A DNA stretch of 17,556 nucleotides from Deltaproteobacteria bacterium UBA5329. Lineage in GTDB: Bacteria; Desulfobacterota; Syntrophorhabdia; Syntrophorhabdales; Syntrophorhabdaceae. The translations under genes were made by a program, and so were the position numbers. The notes under the pieces are model-generated. The model ran no database searches. It saw nothing but the letters and a program-made list of their open reading frames with translations, and was not told the DNA's origin. The stretch lies in NCBI GenBank assembly GCA_002408185.1, contig DHQV01000050.1, positions 28,819 to 46,374 on the forward strand. Direction: 5' to 3'. This document shows, one piece after another, positions 7,046-14,049 of this stretch (its first letter is position 1; each line of letters starts with the position of its first letter).

Positions 7046-8053
7046 ATGTACACCTACTGTTCTTACACTGCTCCTAAGCGAATACTCGTGACCGGGGGTG
7101 CAGGTTTTATCGGCTCGCATCTGTGTGAACGCCTGCTCGACGATGGCCACGACGTAATATGCCTCGACAATTTCTTTACCGGGACCAGGAAAAATATTCA
7201 GCATCTCCTGGGGTCACCGCGGTTTGAAATGGTCCGGCACGATATCACCCAACCCATACTTCTCGAGGTTGACTGGATATTCAACCTCGCATGTCCTGCA
7301 AGTCCCATTCACTACCAGTACAATCCTGTAAAGACCATAAAGGTGAATGTGCTTGGCGCCCTCCATATGCTGGGCCTCGCAAAAAGGGTCAGGGCCCGCG
7401 TATTCCAGGCGTCCACAAGCGAGGTCTACGGTGACCCGGGACTTCACCCGCAAAAGGAAGTTTACTGGGGAAACGTCAACCCCATCGGAAAACGAAGCTG
7501 CTACGACGAAGGCAAGCGCGTGGCTGAAACCCTTTTCTTCGACTACATGCGTCAGAACAAGGTCGATATCAAGGTCGCCCGTATTTTCAACACCTATGGG
7601 CCGAGAATGCAACCCGACGACGGACGCGTCGTGAGCAATTTCATAGTCCAGGCGCTCGCCGGAAACCCGGTGACCATCTACGGCGACGGTTCCCAGACAC
7701 GTTCCTTTACCTATATCGACGATATGATTGAAGCGATAATACGGTTCATGGACCTTGAGGCCGACAGCTCAGGGAAACCCGAGGATTACACGGCACCCGC
7801 GCTGTCCGGTTTTCCGGGCCCCGTGAATCTCGGCAACCCCGACGAAACAACGATCGCTGAAATCGCCCGGACAATTATCAACCTGACCGGCTCATCATCC
7901 GTTACCATCCATGATAGGCTTCCCGAAGACGACCCGAGGAAGCGCTGTCCCGACATCACGCTGGCCGAAAGCATGCTGAAGTGGCACCCCGTGACAAAGC
8001 TCGATCAGGGCTTGAAAAAAACGATAGAGTATTTTAAAAAGGGATCCCTGTGA
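7046..8053 (+). CDS. UDP-glucuronate decarboxylase (UDP-xylose synthase, SDR family)
   Basis: This enzyme converts UDP-glucuronate to UDP-xylose in an NAD-dependent reaction; UDP-xylose feeds polysaccharide or glycan synthesis. From the ATG at 7046 the protein is 335 residues. It shows the Rossmann motif TGGAGFIG (16-23), LACPASPIHYQYNP (81-94), ASTSEVYGDP (122-131), and the catalytic Tyr153-x3-Lys157 in SCYDEGKR. ARIFNTYGPRM, DGRVVSNFI and YGDGSQTRSFTYIDD follow. These are the diagnostic UXS motifs and separate it from dTDP-glucose 4,6-dehydratase. The frame stays open upstream to an ATG at 6941, but those 35 residues do not look like the family N-terminus. No good ribosome binding site precedes 7046. 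Its stop overlaps the start of the next small gene. Confidence 0.92.
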   Translation: MYTYCSYTAPKRILVTGGAGFIGSHLCERLLDDGHDVICLDNFFTGTRKNIQHLLGSPRFEMVRHDITQPILLEVDWIFNLACPASPIHYQYNPVKTIKVNVLGALHMLGLAKRVRARVFQASTSEVYGDPGLHPQKEVYWGNVNPIGKRSCYDEGKRVAETLFFDYMRQNKVDIKVARIFNTYGPRMQPDDGRVVSNFIVQALAGNPVTIYGDGSQTRSFTYIDDMIEAIIRFMDLEADSSGKPEDYTAPALSGFPGPVNLGNPDETTIAEIARTIINLTGSSSVTIHDRLPEDDPRKRCPDITLAESMLKWHPVTKLDQGLKKTIEYFKKGSL

Positions 8054-8307
8054 CGCGCGAAAAAGAGCTTATAATGGCCGGCTGGGAGAAAAGGTTCATC
8101 GCCTGCGAACCTCGCCTGTCGGAAATGGCGGACATGTACCGGGAGATCGGGTTCGAGGTGCTACTCGAACCTCTTCCCACGAACGAAGAGATCGAATCGA
8201 AAGGCTGCGGGACGTCATGCGACGAAAAGGAATGCACGGTGTGTTACGATGCGGACACGGCCAGGTACCGGGTCATCTTCACCAGACGGAAAGAAGATGC
8301 GTTCTAG
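8050..8307 (+). CDS. Small Cys-rich protein of unknown function (85 aa)
   Basis: I do not recognise a named family. The GTG at 8050 overlaps the decarboxylase stop (GTGA) and has AAGGGA about 5 nt upstream, so translation is probably coupled. An internal ATG at 8074 with a weaker site is the alternative start and would give MAGWEKRF. The first half looks helical with WEKRFIACEPRLSEMADMYREIGFEVLLEPLP. The second half holds Cys53-x3-Cys57-x4-Cys62-x2-Cys65, a possible metal-binding cluster, followed by a strand-like RYRVIFTRR. There is no signal peptide or membrane segment. Coding is supported by coupling to UXS and by the domain-like pattern. Its TAG stop lies inside an inverted repeat shared with the convergent gene. 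Confidence 0.72.
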   Translation: MTREKELIMAGWEKRFIACEPRLSEMADMYREIGFEVLLEPLPTNEEIESKGCGTSCDEKECTVCYDADTARYRVIFTRRKEDAF

Positions 8308-8333
8308 ACTCTATGTTCCATGTTCCAGGTTGA
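8299..8333. repeat. 7-base-period repeat between convergent genes
   Basis: Five contiguous heptamers run on the plus strand: GCGTTCT, AGACTCT, ATGTTCC, ATGTTCC, AGGTTGA. The first nine bases overlap the end of the 85-residue gene. On the minus strand they read as GGAACAT-type units. The unit differs from those in the other two heptamer loci, but the period is the same. I see no second, inverted block here apart from the short GTTCTAGA repeat described separately. Confidence 0.6.
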
Positions 8334-8419
8334 AAAAATCCTTCCAAAGATTTCGATCTTAAAGGTGCTGGCTATCCTGCGAGATCGGAACCAATACATG
8401 TTATTCTTTAATCTAGAAC
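8301..8419. repeat. 8-base inverted repeat containing both convergent stop codons
   Basis: GTTCTAGA at 8301-8308 is repeated in inverted orientation as TCTAGAAC at 8412-8419. The TAG stop of the plus-strand 85-residue gene lies in the left arm. The TAG stop of the minus-strand 92-residue gene lies in the right arm. Between them is the 105-nt convergent gap, which also has a small AAGAT-TTCG-ATCTT hairpin at 8347-8360. No U-tract marks a clear terminator on either strand. Confidence 0.5.
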
Positions 8420-8691
8420 CTATTTTTGAACAATTCCTTCCAGCGCTTCTCGGCTTCTTCTTTTGCGGAGGCCTGCGTTTTCCGTTCGGTGAACCGGAAG
8501 TATTCACAGAAGTTGGCCCGATCCTTTTCCTTCACGAAATCGGCCTTGTCTTCCCTGCATGAGTTCGATTTGCCGGTATCGTAAAAAATACAATTGAGGC
8601 ATGTGTGGAGGTCTTCATGGCATACCTGGCAGTCGTCCCGAAAAGATATTTTGTCGGTTTCTACCGGTGTCCCGCACTTGTTGCATTTCAC
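8413..8691 (-). CDS. Small zinc-ribbon-like Cys-rich protein (92 aa), function unknown
   Basis: The protein begins MKCNKCGTPV and carries CxxC pairs at Cys3/Cys6, Cys21/Cys24 and Cys31/Cys34, plus Cys45 and Cys62 and His25 and His29. This strongly suggests binding of one or two zinc ions. The middle reads DDCQVCHEDLHTCLNCIFYD, then ANFCEYFRF, a pattern I associate with uncharacterised proteins of anaerobic proteobacteria; that is a recollection, not a search result. A charged, helical C-terminal tail (KEEAEKRWKELFKNRF) follows. The start is a GTG directly after the TAG of the HAD gene, with GAGGTG about 6 nt upstream. The pair is therefore almost certainly one transcription unit. Partner and role are unknown. 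Confidence 0.8.
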   Translation of the reverse strand: MKCNKCGTPVETDKISFRDDCQVCHEDLHTCLNCIFYDTGKSNSCREDKADFVKEKDRANFCEYFRFTERKTQASAKEEAEKRWKELFKNRF

Positions 8692-9327
8692 CTAAAGCAC
8701 CTCGAGAAGGTCTTTCAGGCCTGATATCGTCCTTCTTTCCTCAACGTCGGCATCGTGTCCATTTATATGATAGGACTCGATGCCGAGCTCGGAGGGCACA
8801 TCGTGATCGAATACCGGGTGATCGCCGACATGGACCATTTCCCCTGACGTGACGCCTATATCGGCGCAAAGCCTGCGGAAAAAACCCTCTTCTTTTTTGA
8901 TCATTCCGTAATCGGTCGTTGCCGAGACGATATGCGTGAACAGACCGGCCACCCCTGTATGGGCCAGCTCCTTTTCGACAAATATCCGCGCCGCATTGGA
9001 GGCTATGACAAGCGTATACCTGCCATAAAGCTCCCGCAGCACCTCGGCTGCATCCGGCATTAGCCTGATATAGGATGCATACCTATCCAGCAGTTCATTC
9101 GCCTCTATTTCGAGGGAGAAGCGTTTCAACCAATGCTCGATCTCGTACCAGAGGATATCGCCGTCGCCGACAGATTCATACTGGGCGCGTATGAGCTTCA
9201 GGGCATCGTCGAATGTCATGCCATAAGCCTTTGCATATTCGTCAGGTATCCCATGGTTCCAGACCATATCGCCGTACCGGGCATCGACAAGCGTTCCATC
9301 GAGATCGAACGAGATCACTTTTTTCAT
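8692..9327 (-). CDS. HAD-superfamily hydrolase (phosphatase-like, 211 aa)
   Basis: A haloacid dehalogenase-type hydrolase with a helical cap, probably acting on a small phosphorylated metabolite. Motif I is FDLDGT with Asp8 and Asp10 (nucleophile and acid/base). Motif II is the Ser110-Asn111 of IASNAARIF. Motif III is a Lys at 144-145 (GMIKKEEGFF), and motif IV is GDHPVFDHDVP near 168-178. The cap lies between residues 14 and about 90. I start it at the ATG at 9327, because motif I should lie within the first ten or so residues; the frame extends upstream to 9387 without family resemblance. No ribosome binding site is visible, but a TATAAT lies 6 nt before the ATG. It is followed with no gap by the zinc-ribbon-like gene. 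Substrate is not predictable. Confidence 0.88.
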   Translation of the reverse strand: MKKVISFDLDGTLVDARYGDMVWNHGIPDEYAKAYGMTFDDALKLIRAQYESVGDGDILWYEIEHWLKRFSLEIEANELLDRYASYIRLMPDAAEVLRELYGRYTLVIASNAARIFVEKELAHTGVAGLFTHIVSATTDYGMIKKEEGFFRRLCADIGVTSGEMVHVGDHPVFDHDVPSELGIESYHINGHDADVEERRTISGLKDLLEVL

Positions 9328-9333
9328 GGCACT

Positions 9334-9339
9334 ATTATA
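9334..9339 (-). promoter_or_regulatory. -10 element (TATAAT) of the HAD gene, suggesting a leaderless mRNA
   Basis: On the minus strand TATAAT is followed by AGTGCC and then the ATG at 9327. A start about 7 nt after the -10 would fall on or next to the ATG. No Shine-Dalgarno sequence is present between them or just before. The -35 region is poor (CGGAAA at 17-nt spacing), which lowers confidence in the promoter itself. Confidence 0.45.
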
Positions 9340-9386
9340 CCAGATTCCGGCAGGTTTTTCCGGCAACGCCTGAACCTCAAAAAACA

Positions 9387-9415
9387 TTGCTTTCGGAGGG
9401 CAAGTTTGTTTTATT
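9387..9415 (+). promoter_or_regulatory. Weak candidate promoter for the liv operon
   Basis: TTGCTT (9387-9392), a 17-nt spacer and TTTATT (9410-9415) lie in the AT-rich gap before the binding-protein gene, about 36 nt before its ATG. Each hexamer matches the sigma-70 consensus at only four positions. It is the only plausible candidate I see in this 124-nt divergent gap. Confidence 0.3.
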
Positions 9416-9451
9416 TAAATGTTTGGGAAATAAACTCCACGGAGGAGAAAG

Positions 9452-10582
9452 ATGAAGAGAATGATCTGTGTCATGATGGCGCTATGCCTCTTTGTACCTA
9501 TCGGAGGAAAAGCCATCGCGAAAGAAACCGTCAAGATCGGCCTTATCACTCCGCTCACGGGGGACGTGAAGACTTTCGGTGAATCCATAAAAAATGCCTT
9601 CGCCATCGCCGTCGAAGAATACAGTAAAAAAGGCAAGTACACGATCCAGACGGTCATTGCCGACGACCGCAATGACCCTACAGAAGGCGCAAATGCGGCC
9701 TTAAAGCTCGTGACCCAGGATAAAGTGGCCGCCATCATAGGTCCAGCTACATCCAAGGTTGCGATACCAGTAAGTGTGATCGCGACACAGTACAAGGTCC
9801 CCATGATAACCGGCACGGCGACGAACCCGAAGGTGACCTTCTCCGACGGCAAGAGAAAACCATACGTCTTCAGGGCCTGCTTCGTAGACAATTTTCAGGG
9901 TGTCGTGGCAGCCAATTTTGCCCTTAAGGACCTCAAGGCGAAAACCGCCGCCGTTCTTTACGATGTAAGCAATGATTACTCCAAGGGATTGGGGGAATAT
10001 TTCAAGCCAACATTTACCAAAGGCAACGGCAAGGTCGTGGCCTTCGAGTCCTACCAGAAGGATGATGTCGATTTTTCAGCCCTTATCACGAAGGTCGCCC
10101 TCAAGAAACCCGACGTTGTATTCCTTCCTGATTATTACAACAAGGTGGCCCTCATCGCGAGGCAGATACGCGAAAAGGGCATCAAGGCCGCACTGGTCGG
10201 TTCCGACGGCTGGGATTCACCGGAACTGGTCAAGATCGGCGGAAGTTCGATCATCGGCGGATATTTCGTAAGCCATTATTCACCCGACCGCAAGGACCCC
10301 ATTGCCGAGGCTTTCATCAAGAAATACAAGGCTCGCCATGGGATTGTCCCCGATGCCCTGGCCGCCCTGACATATGATGCCGCGGGAATCCTTTTCAAGG
10401 CCCTCGACACGGCGAAAAACCCCCGGTCGGAGGAACTCCTCAAGGCCCTTGCGCCGACGAAGGGCTATAAGGGCGTCACCGGGACCATCAGTTTCGACAC
10501 AAACGGGGATGCCGTTAAATCCGCCGTTATTCTCAAGGTGGAGAAAAGCGGTTTCAGATACACGACAACGGTGAATCCTTAA
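9452..10582 (+). CDS. livK: ABC transporter substrate-binding protein, branched-chain amino acid type (LivJ/LivK-like)
   Basis: The periplasmic receptor of the transporter encoded downstream. Residues 1-23 form a signal peptide with a hydrophobic core and an AIA cleavage site before KETVKIG. No lipobox is present, so it should be soluble in the periplasm. The mature part is a Peripla_BP_6-type protein: VKIGLITPLTGDVKTFGESIKNAF, the VIADDRNDPTEGANAALKLV stretch, and AAIIGPATSKVAIPVSVIATQYKVPMITGTATNP. FRACFVDNFQG and VGSDGWDSPELVKIGG follow. Length 376 is normal. The ATG at 9452 follows a strong GGAGGAG. The family covers branched-chain amino acids, amides, urea and aromatic acids, so the ligand is not certain; the symbol reflects family only. 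Confidence 0.9.
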   Translation: MKRMICVMMALCLFVPIGGKAIAKETVKIGLITPLTGDVKTFGESIKNAFAIAVEEYSKKGKYTIQTVIADDRNDPTEGANAALKLVTQDKVAAIIGPATSKVAIPVSVIATQYKVPMITGTATNPKVTFSDGKRKPYVFRACFVDNFQGVVAANFALKDLKAKTAAVLYDVSNDYSKGLGEYFKPTFTKGNGKVVAFESYQKDDVDFSALITKVALKKPDVVFLPDYYNKVALIARQIREKGIKAALVGSDGWDSPELVKIGGSSIIGGYFVSHYSPDRKDPIAEAFIKKYKARHGIVPDALAALTYDAAGILFKALDTAKNPRSEELLKALAPTKGYKGVTGTISFDTNGDAVKSAVILKVEKSGFRYTTTVNP

Positions 10583-10599
10583 ATACGTGTTCCAGGATC

Positions 10600-10630
10600 T
10601 TGACAACATTTGAGGAGAATGCGGTATACC
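10600..10630 (+). promoter_or_regulatory. Possible internal promoter before the first liv permease gene
   Basis: A consensus TTGACA (10600-10605) is followed after 19 nt by TATACC (10625-10630), ending 5 nt before the preferred ATG at 10636. The spacing is longer than the optimal 17 nt, so this may be chance. A GAGGAG at 10612-10617 lies inside the spacer and could serve as the ribosome binding site on read-through mRNA, although it is 18 nt from that ATG. Confidence 0.22.
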
Positions 10631-10635
10631 TTTCG

Positions 10636-11538
10636 ATGGAACAAGCCAGCTACATAGCAGCCCAGGTAATTAACGGCCTTCAGCTCGGCGCCGTGTATGC
10701 ACTCATTGCCCTCGGCTACACCATGGTCTACGGTATCCTGAGGCTGATAAACTTCGCTCACGGGGATATATTCATGCTGGGCGCATTCGTCGCCTATTTC
10801 CTTATCTCGCGCTTCGGTATGCCCCTGTACCTCGTTTTTTTCGCAACCATGGCAGTTACGGCCCTTTCCGGATACCTCATGGAAAAGATCGCTTACAAAC
10901 CGCTCAGGAATGCACCGAGGATATCACTTCTTATCACCGCAGTCGGTGTGTCTCTTTTTCTCGAGTACTTCTGCAGTCTCCGGTCCATATTCACGCCCGA
11001 CTATATCGGTTTTCCCCGTCCGTTCGAGATGGAAACCTACAATTTTTCACCGGGGGGGTTCGAATTTTCCTTCACTAATGTACAGGCACTGATCTTTGCG
11101 ATCACATTTTCAGCATTGGTGCTCCTGTACCTGCTCGTCTACAGGACAAAGCAGGGCAGGGCCATGCGGGCCGTATCCTACGACCAGGAAACGGCGGCCC
11201 TCATGGGGATCAACATCGACAACACGGTATCCCTCACTTTCATGGTGGGAGCGGCACTGGCGGGTATGGGGGGCGTCCTCTACGGCATCGCCTACCCCCA
11301 AATCAATGTATTCATGGGGATCATGCCGGGGATCAAGTCTTTCATCGCGGCTGTTCTGGGAGGGATCGGCATCATCCACGGGGCGGTCATAGGAGGGCTG
11401 ATCGTAGGCGTGTCCGAGGTGATCGTGTCGGCTTTTCTTTCCTCAACTTACCGGGACGGGGTCATCTTCGTCATCCTCCTTATCGTGCTTCTCGTCAAGC
11501 CCAGCGGCATCTTCGGAAAAAGGAGCGACAAGGTATGA
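10636..11538 (+). CDS. livH: Branched-chain amino acid-type ABC permease (LivH family)
   Basis: One of the two inner-membrane channel subunits. It shows the LivH N-terminus AAQVINGLQLGAVYALIALGYTMVYGILRLINFAHGDIFMLGAF, with many hydrophobic segments. The ABC-interacting region reads GRAMRAVSYDQETAALMGINIDNT. The C-terminal GMGGVLYGI...GIKSFIAAVLGGIGIIHGAVIGGLIVG is typical of the family. From the ATG at 10636 it has 300 residues. A TTG at 10600 would add 12 residues but has no usable ribosome binding site. The 53-nt gap after the binding-protein gene is the longest inside the operon. Its stop overlaps the next permease start (ATGA). Confidence 0.92.
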   Translation: MEQASYIAAQVINGLQLGAVYALIALGYTMVYGILRLINFAHGDIFMLGAFVAYFLISRFGMPLYLVFFATMAVTALSGYLMEKIAYKPLRNAPRISLLITAVGVSLFLEYFCSLRSIFTPDYIGFPRPFEMETYNFSPGGFEFSFTNVQALIFAITFSALVLLYLLVYRTKQGRAMRAVSYDQETAALMGINIDNTVSLTFMVGAALAGMGGVLYGIAYPQINVFMGIMPGIKSFIAAVLGGIGIIHGAVIGGLIVGVSEVIVSAFLSSTYRDGVIFVILLIVLLVKPSGIFGKRSDKV

Positions 11539-12473
11539 GATTTTTTCTCGAATCGAAGAAGCTCATGCTGCTTGCCCTGGGAATCTATGTCATTTTGCGG
11601 CTCTCATTCAGCTTCGACATCGTCTCCGAATACATCGAGCAGATAACGATCTATGTTTTCATCGTAATCCTGGCCGCAACCGGGCTCAACGTCATCTACG
11701 GATATACCGGGCAATTCTCACTGGGCCATGCGGCCTTTTACGGGATCGGCGCTTACACCTCCGCTTACCTCGCCAAAACTTCAGGCCTCGAGAACTTCCT
11801 CTTCTTTCCGGCCATGATCCTCGCGGGGGGGCTCATGGCGGCGCTCGTCGCCTATATTATCGGGATACCGATCTTGAGGCTCCGCGACGATTTTCTCGGG
11901 ATCGCCACGCTCGGTTTCGGGATCCTGGTCCGCGTATTCCTCGACAACTCCGACAGGATCTCGGAGACACTCGGCGGTTCACGCGGATTCACAGGGATCG
12001 CCAGACTCACGAACCTGGAGATTGCCTTTTTCGTCACCGTCTTTCTCCTCCTGGTGACCAGGAATTTCATTTCGTCCCGTTACGGGCTTTTCTGGCGATG
12101 CATCAAGGAAGATGAAACGGCCAGTGCCTCCATCGGGATCGACACGGCACGGATGAAGCTCATGGCCTTTGTGTACGGCTGTTTTCTCGCCGGTGTCGCA
12201 GGCGCCCTCTACGCTCATCTCTACACCTTTCTCCACCCCTCGAACTTCGACTTCCTGAGGTCCATCGATTTTCTCATCATTGTGATACTGGGGGGCATGG
12301 GGAACATAGCCGGCACGATCTACGCGGGGCTTCTCTGGGTCGGTTTCATCGAGGGGCTTCGGATAGTCCTGCCTGCGAACATCGTCGATCTCAGGTGGGT
12401 TTTCATTCCCCTTCTACTCATTGTGCTGATGATGTGGAGGCCTTACGGTCTCATGACGAAGAAGAAGGGGTGA
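11535..12473 (+). CDS. livM: Branched-chain amino acid-type ABC permease (LivM family)
   Basis: The second channel subunit, pairing with the LivH-like protein. The 312-residue protein has about eight to ten hydrophobic segments. The LivM hallmark YIEQITIYVFIVILAATGLNVIYGYTGQFSLGHAAFYGIGAYTSAYL is near the N-terminus. Further signature parts are LRLRDDFLGIATLGFG, SRYGLFWRCIKEDETASASIGIDTARMKLMAF (contact loop for the ATPases) and ILGGMGNIAGTIYAGLLW. Its ATG overlaps the livH stop by four bases, so the two are coupled. It ends 14 nt before the ATPase gene. The short length matches LivM forms without an extra N-terminal domain. Confidence 0.93.
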   Translation: MRFFLESKKLMLLALGIYVILRLSFSFDIVSEYIEQITIYVFIVILAATGLNVIYGYTGQFSLGHAAFYGIGAYTSAYLAKTSGLENFLFFPAMILAGGLMAALVAYIIGIPILRLRDDFLGIATLGFGILVRVFLDNSDRISETLGGSRGFTGIARLTNLEIAFFVTVFLLLVTRNFISSRYGLFWRCIKEDETASASIGIDTARMKLMAFVYGCFLAGVAGALYAHLYTFLHPSNFDFLRSIDFLIIVILGGMGNIAGTIYAGLLWVGFIEGLRIVLPANIVDLRWVFIPLLLIVLMMWRPYGLMTKKKG

Positions 12474-12487
12474 GCTTCAGGCAGCCC

Positions 12488-13261
12488 ATGACGACAATCC
12501 TTGAGGTGGACAGGCTAATGAAAAGCTTCGGCGGGGTAAAGGCCGTCGACGGCATCTCCTTTCATGTCGACCCGGGGGAAGCGCTCGGCATCATCGGGCC
12601 AAACGGAGCGGGAAAAACAACGGTTTTCAACCTCATCACCCGCTTTTACACGCCGGACAGCGGCGACATACGGTTCATGGGAAAGTCTGTCACCCATCTG
12701 CCCCCCTACAGGCTGGCGCGTCTCGGGATCGGCAGGACATTTCAGAACTTAAGGCTCTTTAAGGAGCTAACCGTTCTTGAAAATATCACATCCGCTTACC
12801 TGAGCGGCCACCGATACAGTCCCTTCGCGGGCATCTTCAGGACCGGCAGGCATTCAAGCGTCGAGAACAATGCACAGGTAAAAGCGTGGGTGCTCATCGA
12901 GTTCCTCGGTCTCGCGGGAAGGGAGCACACGAAGGCAGGGAGCCTGCCCTACGGAGAGCAGCGGCGGCTCGAACTGGCGAGGGCCCTTGCGATCGAGCCG
13001 CAACTGCTCCTTATAGACGAACCCGGTGCGGGCATGAACCCCCGTGAGATCCAGGACCTGGTCACGACCTTGCGCGAGGCAAAGAAAAGGTTTAGCCTCA
13101 CCATTGTCATGATTGAGCACCAGATGGGCCTCGTTATGAACATCTCGGACCGCATCCTCGTGATGGATTTCGGGGAAAAGATCATGGAGGGGACCCCTGC
13201 CGAGGTCAAAAAGGACCGGCGGGTCATAGAAGCCTACCTGGGCGAGGAAGGACCGGCATGA
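12488..13261 (+). CDS. livG: ABC transporter ATPase, LivG family
   Basis: One of the two ATP-hydrolysing subunits on the cytoplasmic face. From the ATG at 12488 it has 257 residues. Walker A is GPNGAGKTT (37-45) and the Q-loop region is RTFQNLRLF. The ABC signature is LPYGEQRR (153-160), the LivG variant of LSGGQ. Walker B is LLLIDEP (173-179) and the H-loop His is His211 (MIEHQMG). The C-terminal EGTPAEVKKDRRVIEAYLG is typical of LivG and LivF proteins. The frame is open upstream to 12395, inside livM, but the family N-terminus TILEVDRLMKSFGG fixes the start. Its last bases overlap the livF start (ATGA). Confidence 0.94.
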   Translation: MTTILEVDRLMKSFGGVKAVDGISFHVDPGEALGIIGPNGAGKTTVFNLITRFYTPDSGDIRFMGKSVTHLPPYRLARLGIGRTFQNLRLFKELTVLENITSAYLSGHRYSPFAGIFRTGRHSSVENNAQVKAWVLIEFLGLAGREHTKAGSLPYGEQRRLELARALAIEPQLLLIDEPGAGMNPREIQDLVTTLREAKKRFSLTIVMIEHQMGLVMNISDRILVMDFGEKIMEGTPAEVKKDRRVIEAYLGEEGPA

Positions 13262-13998
13262 CAAACCATTTCTCAAATGAGGTGCCGGTTGTCCTTGCGA
13301 TCGACGGTCTTTGCGTCTCATATGGCATCATCGGGGTCCTCGACAACGTGAGCCTTGAGGTCCGCCGCGGCGAGATACTGTCCATCGTTGGAGCGAATGG
13401 CGCCGGAAAATCGACGCTCCTCAAAAGCATCACCGGTCTCGTCCGGCCCGCCTCAGGCAGCATAGACTTTGACGGCACCAGGATAACGACCCTCAGGACC
13501 GACGTCATCGTAAGGATGGGGGTGACCATGGTCCCCGAAGGCAGGAGGATCTTCCCCGATCTCACGGTAAAGGAAAACCTCGAACTCGGCGGGTTCTCCC
13601 AACCGGACAAGAAGGTCCACAGGGACCTCCTCGATCTTATCGTGACCTCCTTCCCACGCCTCAAGGAAAGGATGAAGCAACATGCGGGCACCCTCTCGGG
13701 TGGGGAACAACAGATGCTGGCCATGGGCAGAGCGCTCATGTCCCACCCGAAATTGCTGCTCCTCGATGAACCGTCCATGGGACTGTCGCCGATCATCACC
13801 CGGGAGATATTTTCGCTCATAACCAGGATCAACAGCGAAAAGGGCATCTCTATGATACTCGTCGAACAGAATGCGCACATGGCACTGGAACACTCCCACA
13901 GGTCCTGCGTCCTGGAGAACGGGAGGATCACCCTTCAGGGACCGTCAGGTAAGATCAAGCACGATCCGCGGATCGTCGAGGCGTACCTGGGGGTGTGA
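13258..13998 (+). CDS. livF: ABC transporter ATPase, LivF family
   Basis: The partner ATPase of LivG, 246 residues. Walker A is GANGAGKST (45-53), the Q-loop region MVPEGRRIFPDLTV is typical of LivF, and the signature is LSGGEQQ (146-152). Walker B is LLLLDEPSMGLSP (from 166). The usual H-loop His is replaced by Gln in LVEQN (201-205), as is normal for LivF. The ATG at 13258 overlaps the livG stop and follows GAGGAAGGA about 5 nt upstream. The first ten residues (TNHFSNEVPV) extend beyond the usual LivF start. It is the last transporter gene. No clear terminator is seen in the 51 nt after it. Confidence 0.95.
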   Translation: MTNHFSNEVPVVLAIDGLCVSYGIIGVLDNVSLEVRRGEILSIVGANGAGKSTLLKSITGLVRPASGSIDFDGTRITTLRTDVIVRMGVTMVPEGRRIFPDLTVKENLELGGFSQPDKKVHRDLLDLIVTSFPRLKERMKQHAGTLSGGEQQMLAMGRALMSHPKLLLLDEPSMGLSPIITREIFSLITRINSEKGISMILVEQNAHMALEHSHRSCVLENGRITLQGPSGKIKHDPRIVEAYLGV

Positions 13999-14032
13999 CC
14001 AGGGCAATCTAGGTTTTTCGCGCCGTTCGTGC

Positions 14033-14038
14033 TATAAC
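14033..14038 (+). promoter_or_regulatory. -10-like TATAAC just before the aminotransferase-like gene
   Basis: TATAAC ends 11 nt before the ATG at 14050, and there is no Shine-Dalgarno sequence between them. Transcription would begin about 5 nt before the ATG, giving an almost leaderless mRNA. The -35 region at 17-nt spacing (TAGGTT) matches poorly. The gene could instead be read from the liv operon. Confidence 0.3.
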
Positions 14039-14049
14039 ATTCTCGATCA

